From CAZSAL01 sp964604825 (lineage in GTDB: Bacteria; Elusimicrobiota; Elusimicrobia; 2-01-FULL-59-12): a stretch of DNA of 64,000 nt. The stretch lies in the NCBI GenBank assembly GCA_964604825.1, contig CAZSAL010000006.1, positions 1 to 64,000 on the forward strand, given 5' to 3'. Made by a program: the position numbers and the translations under genes. Of this stretch, positions 1 to 10,200 are shown one piece after another; positions within the stretch are counted from its first letter, which is position 1; each line of letters opens with the position of its first letter. The notes beneath the pieces are model-generated. The model saw nothing but the letters and a program-made list of their open reading frames with translations. It had not been told where the DNA came from and did not search any database.

Positions 1-82
1 GACCGCGGAGGATGACGGCGGGGGGGGGCCCACGTCGTGAAGGTATTCAGGTACATAAAAAGCATGGGTCTGTTGGCCCTGA

Positions 83-148
83 AAATTTAGCCTTCCGTTC
101 TATTTAATCACCGACGTAAACCCTTTAGACTATTCGAACGCGCGCCCG
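83..148 (+). promoter_or_regulatory. duplicated leader element, copy 1
   Basis: A 66-bp stretch just upstream of the first giant gene is repeated essentially unchanged at 4190-4255 in front of the second giant gene. It contains ATTTAGCC, a CACCGACG word, CTTTAGACT and the word ATTCGAACGCG. Similarity resumes over the first 50 or so bases of both coding regions. A diverged relative lies at 20731-20810 upstream of the Tad pilus operon. Conservation of non-coding bases suggests a promoter, RNA leader or protein-binding site. No standard -10/-35 pair was recognised. Confidence 0.5.
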
Positions 149-157
149 TGCGATCTT

Positions 158-2800
158 ATGAGAATGCCAAAGAATATCCTCCGCCCTATCGCCCTGCTGC
201 TGGCGGTGTGCCTCATTGCCGAATCCGGCGTTGCCGTCCCGGCATGTGAAGCGTTCAGCGTGAAGCGTGAAGCGAATGGAGAAGTTTACGCTTCACGAGG
301 CCCGCACGGACCTTTCGAGGAGCAGGCGCTTCTCCTTCCTGTTGTCGCTGGTGTCGGATATCTCGGCGGTCATGGCAAGGCGTTTATATGCCATATATTG
401 CGCCCTCTCGCTATAGGGGCTGCGGGTGTAAGGAGTTGGACGCACGATGCGGGGGTCGTTGCCGACTTGGAACAATGGCGCGTCGCGCTGCGAGTCGTCA
501 AGGAGGGGAAAAACATCGCCATTGAAATATCGGATAACGGGATCGGCATTACCGTGGGCGATCAGGGGCAGCTCATTCCAAATCGAAAACCGACACGGGA
601 TCAATCTGATTTTCTGGAAAGTAAAAATGGTATCGGGTTGATCTTGTCAGACATTCTGACCAGAATTCATAAAGGACTAATAGAGTATGTTATCAGCGAA
701 CCTCCAGAGAATTTCCGAACCACTATCCGATTGGTTTTCCCGCGAAACGAGATCAGGATAATTCCCCGTTCCGGCCTGAATACTCCCGGGGCGTCGGCGC
801 TGTGGGCCTGGACGAACCCGGACGGGAATGCCCGAAAAGCTCTGGGACGTATTGGATTTATGGAAGGCCTGCTGACTGGGCTGGCGGGGCTTGGGCTGGC
901 AGTCAAAATGTTCGGACCGTTGATTCCCCATGCCGTCACCCTCTCCGGTCATTTCTCGTGGGAAACGCTTGCGCTGTCCGGCGCATTCTCCCTGCTCGCC
1001 GGCGTCCTGGCTTATTTACCGATCTTCCTGATCCATTATTTTGGCGGCGTCCTCCAGACTGATGGCAAATCCGCCAACCTGCGCAATACGGACTGGCAGG
1101 AACTGGTCCCGATCGCTGCGGGAGCCACCAGGACGGCGCTGTTAGGCCTGGCGGGCATTCCGTTTATCGCCGCAGGTCTGTTAATTGGCGGCCTCCCCGG
1201 CCTGATCTTGATCCCCGCCAGCCTGCTGGCCGGAGGGCTCCTGCATGCCTGGCGGAATCCGAAACCGCCCGCCGCCCTCCCTCCCGCCACAGCCGACGAG
1301 CCTGATGGAAAAGTGATAGACCGTCGCAGTCTGGTAGGACTGCTTGCGGGTGCGTTAGCCGCCACTGCGACAGCAGAGAACACCGCAGTAGCCGCAAAAG
1401 TCCTTGACGCAGTTTTGCCGATAATGCCCGGCGTTTCCGGGGCGGCGCAGGTGGTGGATGCATTACCCGCCATGTATAACATGCTGAATATTTTCGAATT
1501 GGGACCCCGGTTCTGGAGTAATTCAGCTGAACTCGATGGGGTCGATGATCCGGCGGGTATGGCTGGCATAACTACGGAGTTGTTAATGAAGTATCGTCAA
1601 GGCGCCCTTACGGGCGTTGAAATCCTTTCCCCCGGAGAACCCTTAAGGAAGATGATTCTTGACGGTGACGCAAAGTTTTTTAGCGATCTTCGCACGGCGG
1701 CCCAGCATGACCCCGACGCTATGTACTATCTGATAGGTATAGATAACCCCGAATTGTCCCCCTTGTGGAACCGCATCCAGAATATCACCAGGAAAAGCGC
1801 AAAGGGTAGGGGATTGGGGGTCAATCTGTCCGCCGATCCTTATGGGGAATTCGAAAAGGCATCGGCAGCGGGTATGACACCGGAAACTTATACGGCACAG
1901 GTTATCGACCGCATCAGGCCCGTGGTGTTGGATCAATTGCAAAAGGCTGCCCAGGGTCTGTCCGCGGAGGGAATCAACTTTGATCCGGAAACGGCATTAC
2001 ACTACTACCTGGAGGCAATGAACAAATTTCTGAGCGGGGGGGGAGGATGGAGCGCCTGGGAAATTTTCCCGGGGGATGAAATGGTCCCGCAGAACGTCTT
2101 CAGCAGCGTACAAACGGGGCTTGGTGAATTGGGATTTGTACCTTTTGGAACTTACGCCCGGGGGGTGACGGAACGCGCGCGCATTGCGGAACTGCGTAGC
2201 TTATTCCCGGATCTTTATAAACATCGTCATTCATCTGAAATGGCTGATTTGATTAGGGACGTCGCGAGCGGAAAGACTCGCCCTCAAGCGGCTGTCGCAG
2301 AAGCCGGAAAAATCGTACGGGAAATCAAGCGGGCTAAAGAGGTTTTTGATCGAGAAAAACGGGGCGAAGAATCTGGCAGGAACGAATTCAAAAGGCGGCA
2401 AGGGCGATCCCGCGCAACAAATCCGGCAATGATGGGGGCCAGGATCAATCAACTGGCGGAGGAATTGGCGCGCGAGGCTCTATTTGGGATGGTAATTTTT
2501 CGTTCCTCTCGAGATATTATCCATGGGCAAATTGCCAATAGTTATTGGGAAGCGAAGCGATATATTCTGGAGGCTAAAGGTCTCCTTCCGCGCCGTTCCT
2601 ACCCCTACCGACTGATCATCGACCAGCTCACGCCTGCCTCGGTAATCGGTCGCTGGTTGAAGCGAAACGACTGGTTCGCCTGGCCGGAGGATCCTTCGAC
2701 TGGGACGGTGGACGTGCTTATCAAGCGCCCACAGGACCGGTTTCTTCCGCCCGCTTCGGAATCCCTGCCCCACCCGCACGACCTCCAACAAGCCGCTTGA
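158..2800 (+). CDS. large membrane protein with orphan GHKL ATPase motifs
   Basis: This 880-residue protein is of unknown function. Residues 1-27 form a signal peptide or anchor (RPIALLLAVCLIAES core) nearly identical to that of the gene at 4276. FEEQAL follows at residues 53-58. Around residues 120-175 there are two nucleotide-pocket motifs of the GHKL fold, SDNGIGI (G1-like) and KNGIGL (G2-like). No phosphoacceptor histidine domain and no clear N box were found, so this is an orphan or degenerate ATPase domain. Residues about 240-365 contain four or five hydrophobic segments, so the protein is probably in the inner membrane. The last 500 residues match nothing I recognise and end in QQAA. 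The start is the ATG that aligns with the 4276 copy; no Shine-Dalgarno sequence is visible. DNA at about 252-297 is a short-word inverted repeat. Confidence 0.75.
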   Translation: MRMPKNILRPIALLLAVCLIAESGVAVPACEAFSVKREANGEVYASRGPHGPFEEQALLLPVVAGVGYLGGHGKAFICHILRPLAIGAAGVRSWTHDAGVVADLEQWRVALRVVKEGKNIAIEISDNGIGITVGDQGQLIPNRKPTRDQSDFLESKNGIGLILSDILTRIHKGLIEYVISEPPENFRTTIRLVFPRNEIRIIPRSGLNTPGASALWAWTNPDGNARKALGRIGFMEGLLTGLAGLGLAVKMFGPLIPHAVTLSGHFSWETLALSGAFSLLAGVLAYLPIFLIHYFGGVLQTDGKSANLRNTDWQELVPIAAGATRTALLGLAGIPFIAAGLLIGGLPGLILIPASLLAGGLLHAWRNPKPPAALPPATADEPDGKVIDRRSLVGLLAGALAATATAENTAVAAKVLDAVLPIMPGVSGAAQVVDALPAMYNMLNIFELGPRFWSNSAELDGVDDPAGMAGITTELLMKYRQGALTGVEILSPGEPLRKMILDGDAKFFSDLRTAAQHDPDAMYYLIGIDNPELSPLWNRIQNITRKSAKGRGLGVNLSADPYGEFEKASAAGMTPETYTAQVIDRIRPVVLDQLQKAAQGLSAEGINFDPETALHYYLEAMNKFLSGGGGWSAWEIFPGDEMVPQNVFSSVQTGLGELGFVPFGTYARGVTERARIAELRSLFPDLYKHRHSSEMADLIRDVASGKTRPQAAVAEAGKIVREIKRAKEVFDREKRGEESGRNEFKRRQGRSRATNPAMMGARINQLAEELAREALFGMVIFRSSRDIIHGQIANSYWEAKRYILEAKGLLPRRSYPYRLIIDQLTPASVIGRWLKRNDWFAWPEDPSTGTVDVLIKRPQDRFLPPASESLPHPHDLQQAA

Positions 2801-2902
2801 AACCATAAAACACCGGGCGCTCTTTAGCGGTTCCCAAAGACTTTGTTCATGGGATTGAACAAAACGTTTACAACACCGTCGTCATTATGTATAAATATAT
2901 TT

Positions 2903-4117
2903 ATGAAACGCTTCTTTAGGCAACCATGGTTTGACCGCCTGGAAGGCTATTTGAAAACCGACCCCTTGTTGATTCAGGTTATTTCAGGTCCAAGACAGGT
3001 GGGTAAAAGCACGCTGGCGTCGCAGATTCTTGAACGCTGGAAGGGTCCGCGGTTTTTTGAAACGGCAGATCATCCCACGCCGCCGGATTCCGCCTGGATT
3101 GTTCAGGCATGGCAGCGGGCGAGAGCCCGGTGCATCAAGGGGAAGACGGAACCGCTCCTGGTGTTCGATGAGGTCCAGAAAATTCCCCGCTGGAGCGAAA
3201 CGATCAAAGGCCTTTTCGATCAGGACTGCCGTCAGGGCAGGAAACTGCGCGTTCTCCTCCTGGGCTCCTCCGCGCTTCTGGTCCAGCGAGGTCTGACCGA
3301 AAGTCTCGCAGGCCGTTTTGAACTGCACCGGCTTCCCCATTGGAGCTATTCCGAATGCCGGGCCTGTTTTTCCGTCACGCTGGAAGATTATTTACGGTTC
3401 GGCGGTTATCCCCGCGGCCTGCTGCTCAGGAATGACCCAGCCCGATGGGCGCGCTTTATACGTGACACGTTGATAGAAACCGTATTGGGAAAAGACGTTC
3501 TTCTCATGTCTCCCATTCAAAAACCGGCGCTGCTGCGACAGGCATTCGGCATCGCCTGCGCTCACCCGGCGGAAATCGTAAGCTACCAGAAAATGCTTGG
3601 ACAACTGGCCGATGCCGGAAACGCGACTACGCTGGTTCATTATTTCGATCTCCTTGCGGCCGCCTTCCTGGTCGCTCCGCTGCCTCGCTGGAGCGGCAAC
3701 AGACTGCGGCAAAAGGCTTCAACCCCCAAGCTCATCGTACGGGATAACGCCCTGGTGAACGCGATGAAATTTCCTTCCGGGCCGGAAGACACTATCGAAC
3801 CCGCATGGCGGGGCCGCCTGATGGAAAACGCCGTCGGGGCAACGCTTGTTTCACGGGCAGAGCAGGATGGCAGCAGCATCTTTTACTGGCGTGACCGGGA
3901 TGTGGAAGTAGATCTGGTACTGCGAAAAGGAGGCGATCTCCTTGGGGTAGAAATAAAGTCCGGGGTAAATTCAAAACCTTTTAGCGGGCTTCAGACTTTT
4001 CAGCGGCGGTATCCGGGCGCGCGCATTAAAGCCATAGTGCCGGGCCGCACGCCCCGCGCGATTCCTTCTCTCACACCCCGCGAATTCTTCAAAAACCCTC
4101 AAAGAATCTGGGAATAA
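2903..4117 (+). CDS. AAA ATPase with DUF4143 domain
   Basis: This 404-residue ATPase belongs to the AAA_14/DUF4143 family of common but poorly understood P-loop proteins. The Walker A motif GPRQVGKS is at residues 29-36 and a Walker B motif LLVFDEVQ at about 86-93. The C-terminal half has the DUF4143 pattern, with an RFGGYP motif, and ends in a nuclease-like segment VEVDLVLRKGG...VEIKSG. That segment resembles the PD-(D/E)xK-type tail seen in this family (D-x-V and E-x-K spacing). I chose the ATG at 2903 because the family normally begins shortly before the Walker A strand. A TTG at 2843 would add 20 residues unlike the family, and neither start has a visible ribosome site. The gene sits between two giant signalling-type genes, looks unrelated to them and may be a mobile insertion. 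Confidence 0.88.
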   Translation: MKRFFRQPWFDRLEGYLKTDPLLIQVISGPRQVGKSTLASQILERWKGPRFFETADHPTPPDSAWIVQAWQRARARCIKGKTEPLLVFDEVQKIPRWSETIKGLFDQDCRQGRKLRVLLLGSSALLVQRGLTESLAGRFELHRLPHWSYSECRACFSVTLEDYLRFGGYPRGLLLRNDPARWARFIRDTLIETVLGKDVLLMSPIQKPALLRQAFGIACAHPAEIVSYQKMLGQLADAGNATTLVHYFDLLAAAFLVAPLPRWSGNRLRQKASTPKLIVRDNALVNAMKFPSGPEDTIEPAWRGRLMENAVGATLVSRAEQDGSSIFYWRDRDVEVDLVLRKGGDLLGVEIKSGVNSKPFSGLQTFQRRYPGARIKAIVPGRTPRAIPSLTPREFFKNPQRIWE

Positions 4118-4189
4118 GAGCGCCAACTCGCCTCCCCTAAATAAGTCGTTTTCAAGGTCTCATAAAACACCTGGGCCTTCCGGTACCTG

Positions 4190-4255
4190 AAATTTAGCCT
4201 TCCGTTCTATTTAATCACCGACGTAAACCCTTTAGACTATTCGAACGCGCGCCCG
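4190..4255 (+). promoter_or_regulatory. duplicated leader element, copy 2
   Basis: Second copy of the element at 83-148, identical over the 66 bases except possibly at its edges. It ends 20 bases before the ATG at 4276. The intervening bases form a GC-rich palindrome (CGCGCCCGCGTACGCGCCCGCGCG-like, broken into short blocks). Shared position and sequence imply that the two giant genes are regulated together or were recently duplicated at their 5' ends. Confidence 0.5.
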
Positions 4256-4275
4256 CGTACGCGCCCGCGCGTTCC

Positions 4276-7200
4276 ATGAGATTACCAAAGAATATCCTCC
4301 GCCCTATCGCCCTGCTGCTGGCGATCTGTCTGATCTGGGAACCGTCTGCTCCGGCGTTTGCCGTCGGCGCAATCCCGAAGCATTCTTGTTTGCCCGGCAT
4401 CATCGCGCCGGTTATCGAAACTCAGGCAGTCACTCCTTTCCTAGTGGCTGGCTACGTTCGCCATTCCCTTGGGCTTTCTACCCGCCTGGATAGTTTCATC
4501 CGTTCTTGGAAAACCCATGCGTTTTCGCCAACGCCTTTTATTTCTGCTGACGTGGTTACGATTTTATCTGCAGTTGTGCTAATCTTTGGTCATCATTATC
4601 ACGTCGATTATCTCGCCTGGATCGGCGCGGCTGGACTTGTCACCGGCTTGCTCGCAACTCTGCCTCCTGCTGAAGATCCATCTACGCCGCTCCACGCGGA
4701 AAATGGCCAAGTGGCGGAATCATCCAAAGCGCTAGACGCACTGTTCAACGCCGCATTTGATGCAGACCCCGAAGTTCGCCAAGCCGCGCGTGACGCTCTG
4801 GCGCACTTCAACCTCACTCCGGATCAACGATTTTCACTCTGGAGAAAAACCCTGGATTTGCCTCATACGCCGGATCGTCTGGCAGCTATCAATGCCCTAT
4901 CGAAGATCGACTCGTCCGAGGCACGGGATTCTGTGATGGAAATGGTGGTCGACCCGCACCCGGACGTTCGCAGAGCCGCCCATGACGCTTTGACCCACCT
5001 CGATCGTACTCCGGATCAGAAAGTCTCGCATTGGACAAAAACGCTGGATTCTCCCGACGAGCGGGAACGCGTGATGGCCGTCCGCGCATTGCAGAAGATC
5101 GGCTCGCCCGGGGCCAAGGGTGTTTTGCTGAGGGCTACGGCTGATGTTGACCTTGATGTCCGCAGGGCCGCCCGCTCCGCTCTGGCTGATTTCGATCTTT
5201 CTCCGGACCAACGAATAAATATTTGGAAAAGCGTTCTCTATTCTAATGTGCCGAATGAACGACTGGACGCAGTCGAACTCCTGTGCGAATTGTTGGCCTT
5301 GAACCGGGAATCCCCGGGTGTTTTTCATGGATTGCCGTTTGGACGTTTAATGGCAGCGCTAGAAATTGAAATCAATTATCATCCCGCCGAACAGAGGGCT
5401 CTTATCCAGGACAGTCTGATAAAAGCTGTTAACGCCTATATTGGACAAGGCAGATTCCGACCGGAATTCGATCCAGAACAGGAATATGACCGGCTCGCCC
5501 ACCTTGCGCCGATCGTCCACGACAACCTTCCGCTTGTGTTGGCCGCGATCAACAACCTGAAGCTGGATATCGATGATTTTCATGAATTGATTCATGCGCT
5601 TCCCTTAAATAACCCTCTGGCCCGCATTGTGCGCATGCTCGGAGAAGATCAACGTATCGTAGGGGGATGCCGTGACGTCACGGAGGTCGTCATTGGAAGA
5701 GGGCGATTCGGGAACCTGATGGCATTGATCGTCCGGATCGCCCAAGACAAAGGACGCGGGGCGCCGGCGCAGATCGGCGGTCTGCTGGAAGTGTTGAGAG
5801 CGGAAAAGGCCGACAAAGAGCATCCTCTGGCTTCCTGGGACGAAGGCCGCTGGGATGTTTTTGCCGGGGATATTCAAGGTTACTATGACGCAGGCTTCAA
5901 GATCGTCACGCCTGGACTGTTCGGTTACTACGTGAAGCATCGGGATGACGATAATGCTCTGGAGCGGCTGAGGACGGATCTGAAAGCGCAGTTCCCGGTG
6001 GAAATCGGGTGGGGATCTTTTTACAGTCTGGACGACACGTTCAAAACCACGTACGGATTTTCACGGCCGGATGAAATAGCGCTGCTGGGCCGTTACGTGA
6101 CGCCGTCCAACTTCAGCACCCGCGACTACATGTCCGCTTACGATGGAGTAGAAAAAGCCCTTAGGGAAAAGACGCCCGCAGTCTGGCGCGCAGAAGTCCC
6201 CGAGACCCTGCGAACACTCTACGCCGTCCGCGGCGAAGGCACCCAGGTTCTTTACCGAGGCTCACCCGAAGATGAATCTGCGCTGCAAGGGTTGATGCGC
6301 GGAATTGCATCCCTTGCGGAAGATATGGCCGCTCCTGAACCATTAACGGTTCGCAATGTGGTCACCCGGCTTAAGGAAGACCCTCTGACTTTGAAGCGCG
6401 TGGTCGTTTCCCGTCTTCTGCAGGAACGCACAAGCGAACGGGCGTTTCTGCAAATACCGCCTGCCATGGTTCATGAACGCCGGCAATGGCTTATGGAATG
6501 GCACGAAATCCTGCAGGACACCTACCGGCAGGATTACCTTCCCGGCTGGACGGCCTGGCTGGAAGGCGCCATCGATAACCTGGACGCTCAAGCCGTTGAA
6601 CCTCTGCTGACGGATATGGGTTTCAATTTTACCGATCTGCGCACAGTCGACCGGTTCCCCAAATTTAACGATGACATGGTTCGCATGGCCGCCGAAGGCA
6701 GATTCGATAAATTCAGCCAGGCCGTGCAGTCTCACTGGCTCGCGCAGGTTCCTCAGGCCGATCTGCGGAACAACAGGTTGTATGCGTCATGGCTGGATCA
6801 GGGCTGGGAGAATTTCATTACGGATCTCAACCGGCGCGCCGGCAGGATCATAACGGAACCGGAATGCCGGCAGCTTCGAAGCGCAATGGAAGAAGCGCGC
6901 GACCGTATACTGGCGGATGCGCCGGGGCTCAATGCCGTCCGGCGGCGGCAGCTTGGCAGCGTTCTAGCACGGCGGCTCGACCAGCTTTTCGCGGAGGATG
7001 GGAATGAGGCGGCGGAGGTCAACCGGCTCGAAGAAGCTCTGTCTCATTTTGAGGAAGCGGGCGTATCATCCAGCTTGGGCGATGAATATTATGTGGGTTT
7101 CTTCGACGACTTGCTCCATTTGTCCGCGGAGTTCATGGGCAGCGGCGTGTGCACCTGGGATGATCGGCCGCGCCAGGTGGCGGAGGGACTGAAGGAAGGC

Positions 7201-10200
7201 TATCACTTCGGCGTGCTGGCGTTCAAGGACGCCACCGGGCGCATCCTGGGAGCGTCGCAGGTGCAGGTAGTGAAAACTCCCGTGACGGGAATCCCAGCTA
7301 AAGATAATCAGGGGTACTGCGCGCTTGCGCTAACAGGCATCAACCTGGCGCAAGAAATGACGGTTGATCGGGAATTAGTTGTCAGGTCCCTGCTGCAGGC
7401 CGCCAACCTTCTTAGCCGGCAGGCGGGCCTCCAGGGCGCGGTGATCCCGTTTGACCCCAACATCCACAGCAATCAGCCTGACGTAAAACAGATTCTTCAA
7501 ACCCTGGCCCGCAGCGGCATCCTTGAAATACGGTCGATGTCGTCGCCGGTGCGGTTGAGCCGCGGAAGTCATCCATATTCTTACCAGAAAGCATATCTTG
7601 TCAGGGATGTTCCCGAAATCGCACTGGAACCAGTCGCGCAACAGGACATCGTGGATCGCCGGGAAGAGCAGGAATTGCATACGGAAAAGCGCCATATGAG
7701 CTTTTTCGACAACCTGGGGAACATCCTTCACAACGGGGAGTTCCCTCGTGAAGGCGCGGAAGCGCTGCGGGTCACGGTTGATAATGTGCTGGCTGCATTC
7801 CCGCCTCTACTCATGGACGACCTGCGCTCCCAGGCGCTTAGGGGCATGAATTTTTCCATCTCCCGGAATCTGGCTTTGGAACACAGCCAGGTCTCGCGCT
7901 CACCCGACGGCGCCCATGTTTACCTCGGGCGCGACGTTTTCTGGGAACAGAACGAGATCGAACCGCTTGCTCTCCGGGAAGCGCTGGCGGAGGCGGTGGC
8001 CAGCCTCCTGATGACGGATTTGGAATATGCAAGGCTTAAGGAAGAAAGTTCCCATAACGAAAACGCCTGGTTCAAACTGGAAATCACAAAAGGGCTTTTG
8101 AATTACCGGGAGCGTTTGGCTCTTTACCATAAACTGCTTCACCGTTACGACTGGACGCCCGAAACCGCCTGGCACAGGCTGAGCCCTAAGGAACAGAAAG
8201 ACTTATCGGCGCAATACCGTTCTGATCTGGGTCGTTACACACAGGGCATGGACGGCATCGCCCAGTGGAATGTTTTTCTGAGCGTTATGGACGATGCCGA
8301 TCCAGAGTTTCTGGTGGCCAATTATCTTCAACTGCTGCTTAACCCTCTGGTGGGTCCCGAGACGATTGCCGCGCTGATCGGGCAGGTCCTTCGTCTCGAC
8401 GTCTCGCGCCAGCCAAGCATCGCTCACCTGCGCAACATCGTCAAGGATTTTATGAAAGACGGCAAAGCCAGGCTGCGCCTGGGCGATGCTGTCGTGGAAA
8501 AAGAATCGTTTTCGCATTTTGACGACGCGGCCCGGCTGACGGAGTGGGAAGAACCGTTGACCACAACCCGGGATCGGGCAGAATTCAACGCGACGCTCGA
8601 TCTATGGCTTGCCTATGTCCTGCCATTTTCCGATAAAGAGCTCAAGGAAGAAAGAATCGTGGCCCAACGATTGTTCAACCGCACGGATCGCAGAGCTGCC
8701 CTGCGTGAGACGCTTGAGGAACTCCTGGTGCGCCGGCTGGGGAAGACCGCCACGGAGACTTTCAAGGACCACCTGAGCGGCAACAGGGGAACGCGGTCAA
8801 TCCCGTATGTGGAACCGCTTCGTACCGAATTGAACCATGGGGATGATGCGGATCAGTTCGAACTGTTGCGATACCTCCAGCAGGAAGAGGGAAAAGGATA
8901 TCAGCTCTATTCCAGCAGCAGTGAAGAGGTGCAGGACCGGGATTGGGTGAAACGATGTTTGTTCCCGTTCGACCCGGAAGATGATGCTTCCGATGGCAGC
9001 GGCCCCAATTCCCTTCTGTACATTCTCACTCGCAATCGGCGGCTGGGGATTTTAGGGATGGTGGGGGAGATGGCTGGCCTGGTGGCGCTGGCGCATGCGT
9101 TGTCGATTCACTTCGCGGGGCAAGGAATCCTTCCGGGCGGGTTTATCATCCCTCTGGCTGTCGCAGCCATGCTTGTCGCGTTAATCGTTTATTCGCTCCT
9201 CCATGTTATCGCGGAACGATTTGGCCCCAATGTATCCGCAAACGGCCCGCCGCCCGCAGCAATCCGCTCTTTCCGCGTCCACCTCTTTTACTTTCTTCCC
9301 TACGCCCTGCTGTCCGCCGCTTTCTCCTGGCCGCTGGCCGTCTTCGCCGCCACAGTCAATATGATCTATGACCTGCCCCGAATGTCGACGTGCTCAGGTA
9401 AGGCGGCGGTCGAGTCCATGGATGAGTTAAGGGATATCGTGCATGACCTGAACAATTTGCTCGGTCACTTATCAGGGAGGATGGAAATCGCGGCCATGGA
9501 ATTGGGATCGCCAGAATACCGCCCGCCGCCTACCATAAGCCTGGCTATCTTTCTGAAAATCAGGCAGGACTATAAGGAATACAGGAAGAGGGTAGAACTA
9601 CCTCTTACCAAAAAAGGGGGGTACCCGCCTCTTGCCGAGGATATCGAGCGTTTTGCTCAACGATTCCTGAGAGCCATCAACCATGCGGCCAGGAGGACAT
9701 CTGTCTTCTGCCATTGGGTGAAACCTCATGATCCCGATCTTGCCAGGGTTCTTAGGACGTGCGCCTCGGGGGCGCGAAAGTTACTGACGGATTTCCTCGA
9801 TCCCGATCAGCGCGGCGAAACCGGCACCCCCGAGCTGGTAAACCTGCGCGAATCCGTTCATGCCGCCCGGCAGCTTATGGAATCGAAGACGCTGCTTTTT
9901 CAGTCCGAATTCCCTCCCGACTCTCCGGTTGTGCGCATAGACCCGGGTTTGATGGCCGATGTATGGACAAACCTGGTTACTAACGCGGAAACAGCAGCGG
10001 GCGGCGAGGTGACGCTCCTGAACATTAAATGCTGGATAACGATGGGATATGTGAACATCGATGTCACGGATAATGGGTCGGGAATCCGAAGCGACATTCT
10101 TCCCAATATCTTTGTTGAGCTTTTCACCACCAAGCCTCTCGATCCCGAGGGTCATCATGGGATTGGCTTGCACAGGGTGCGCGAAATCATTGAAGCCGCC

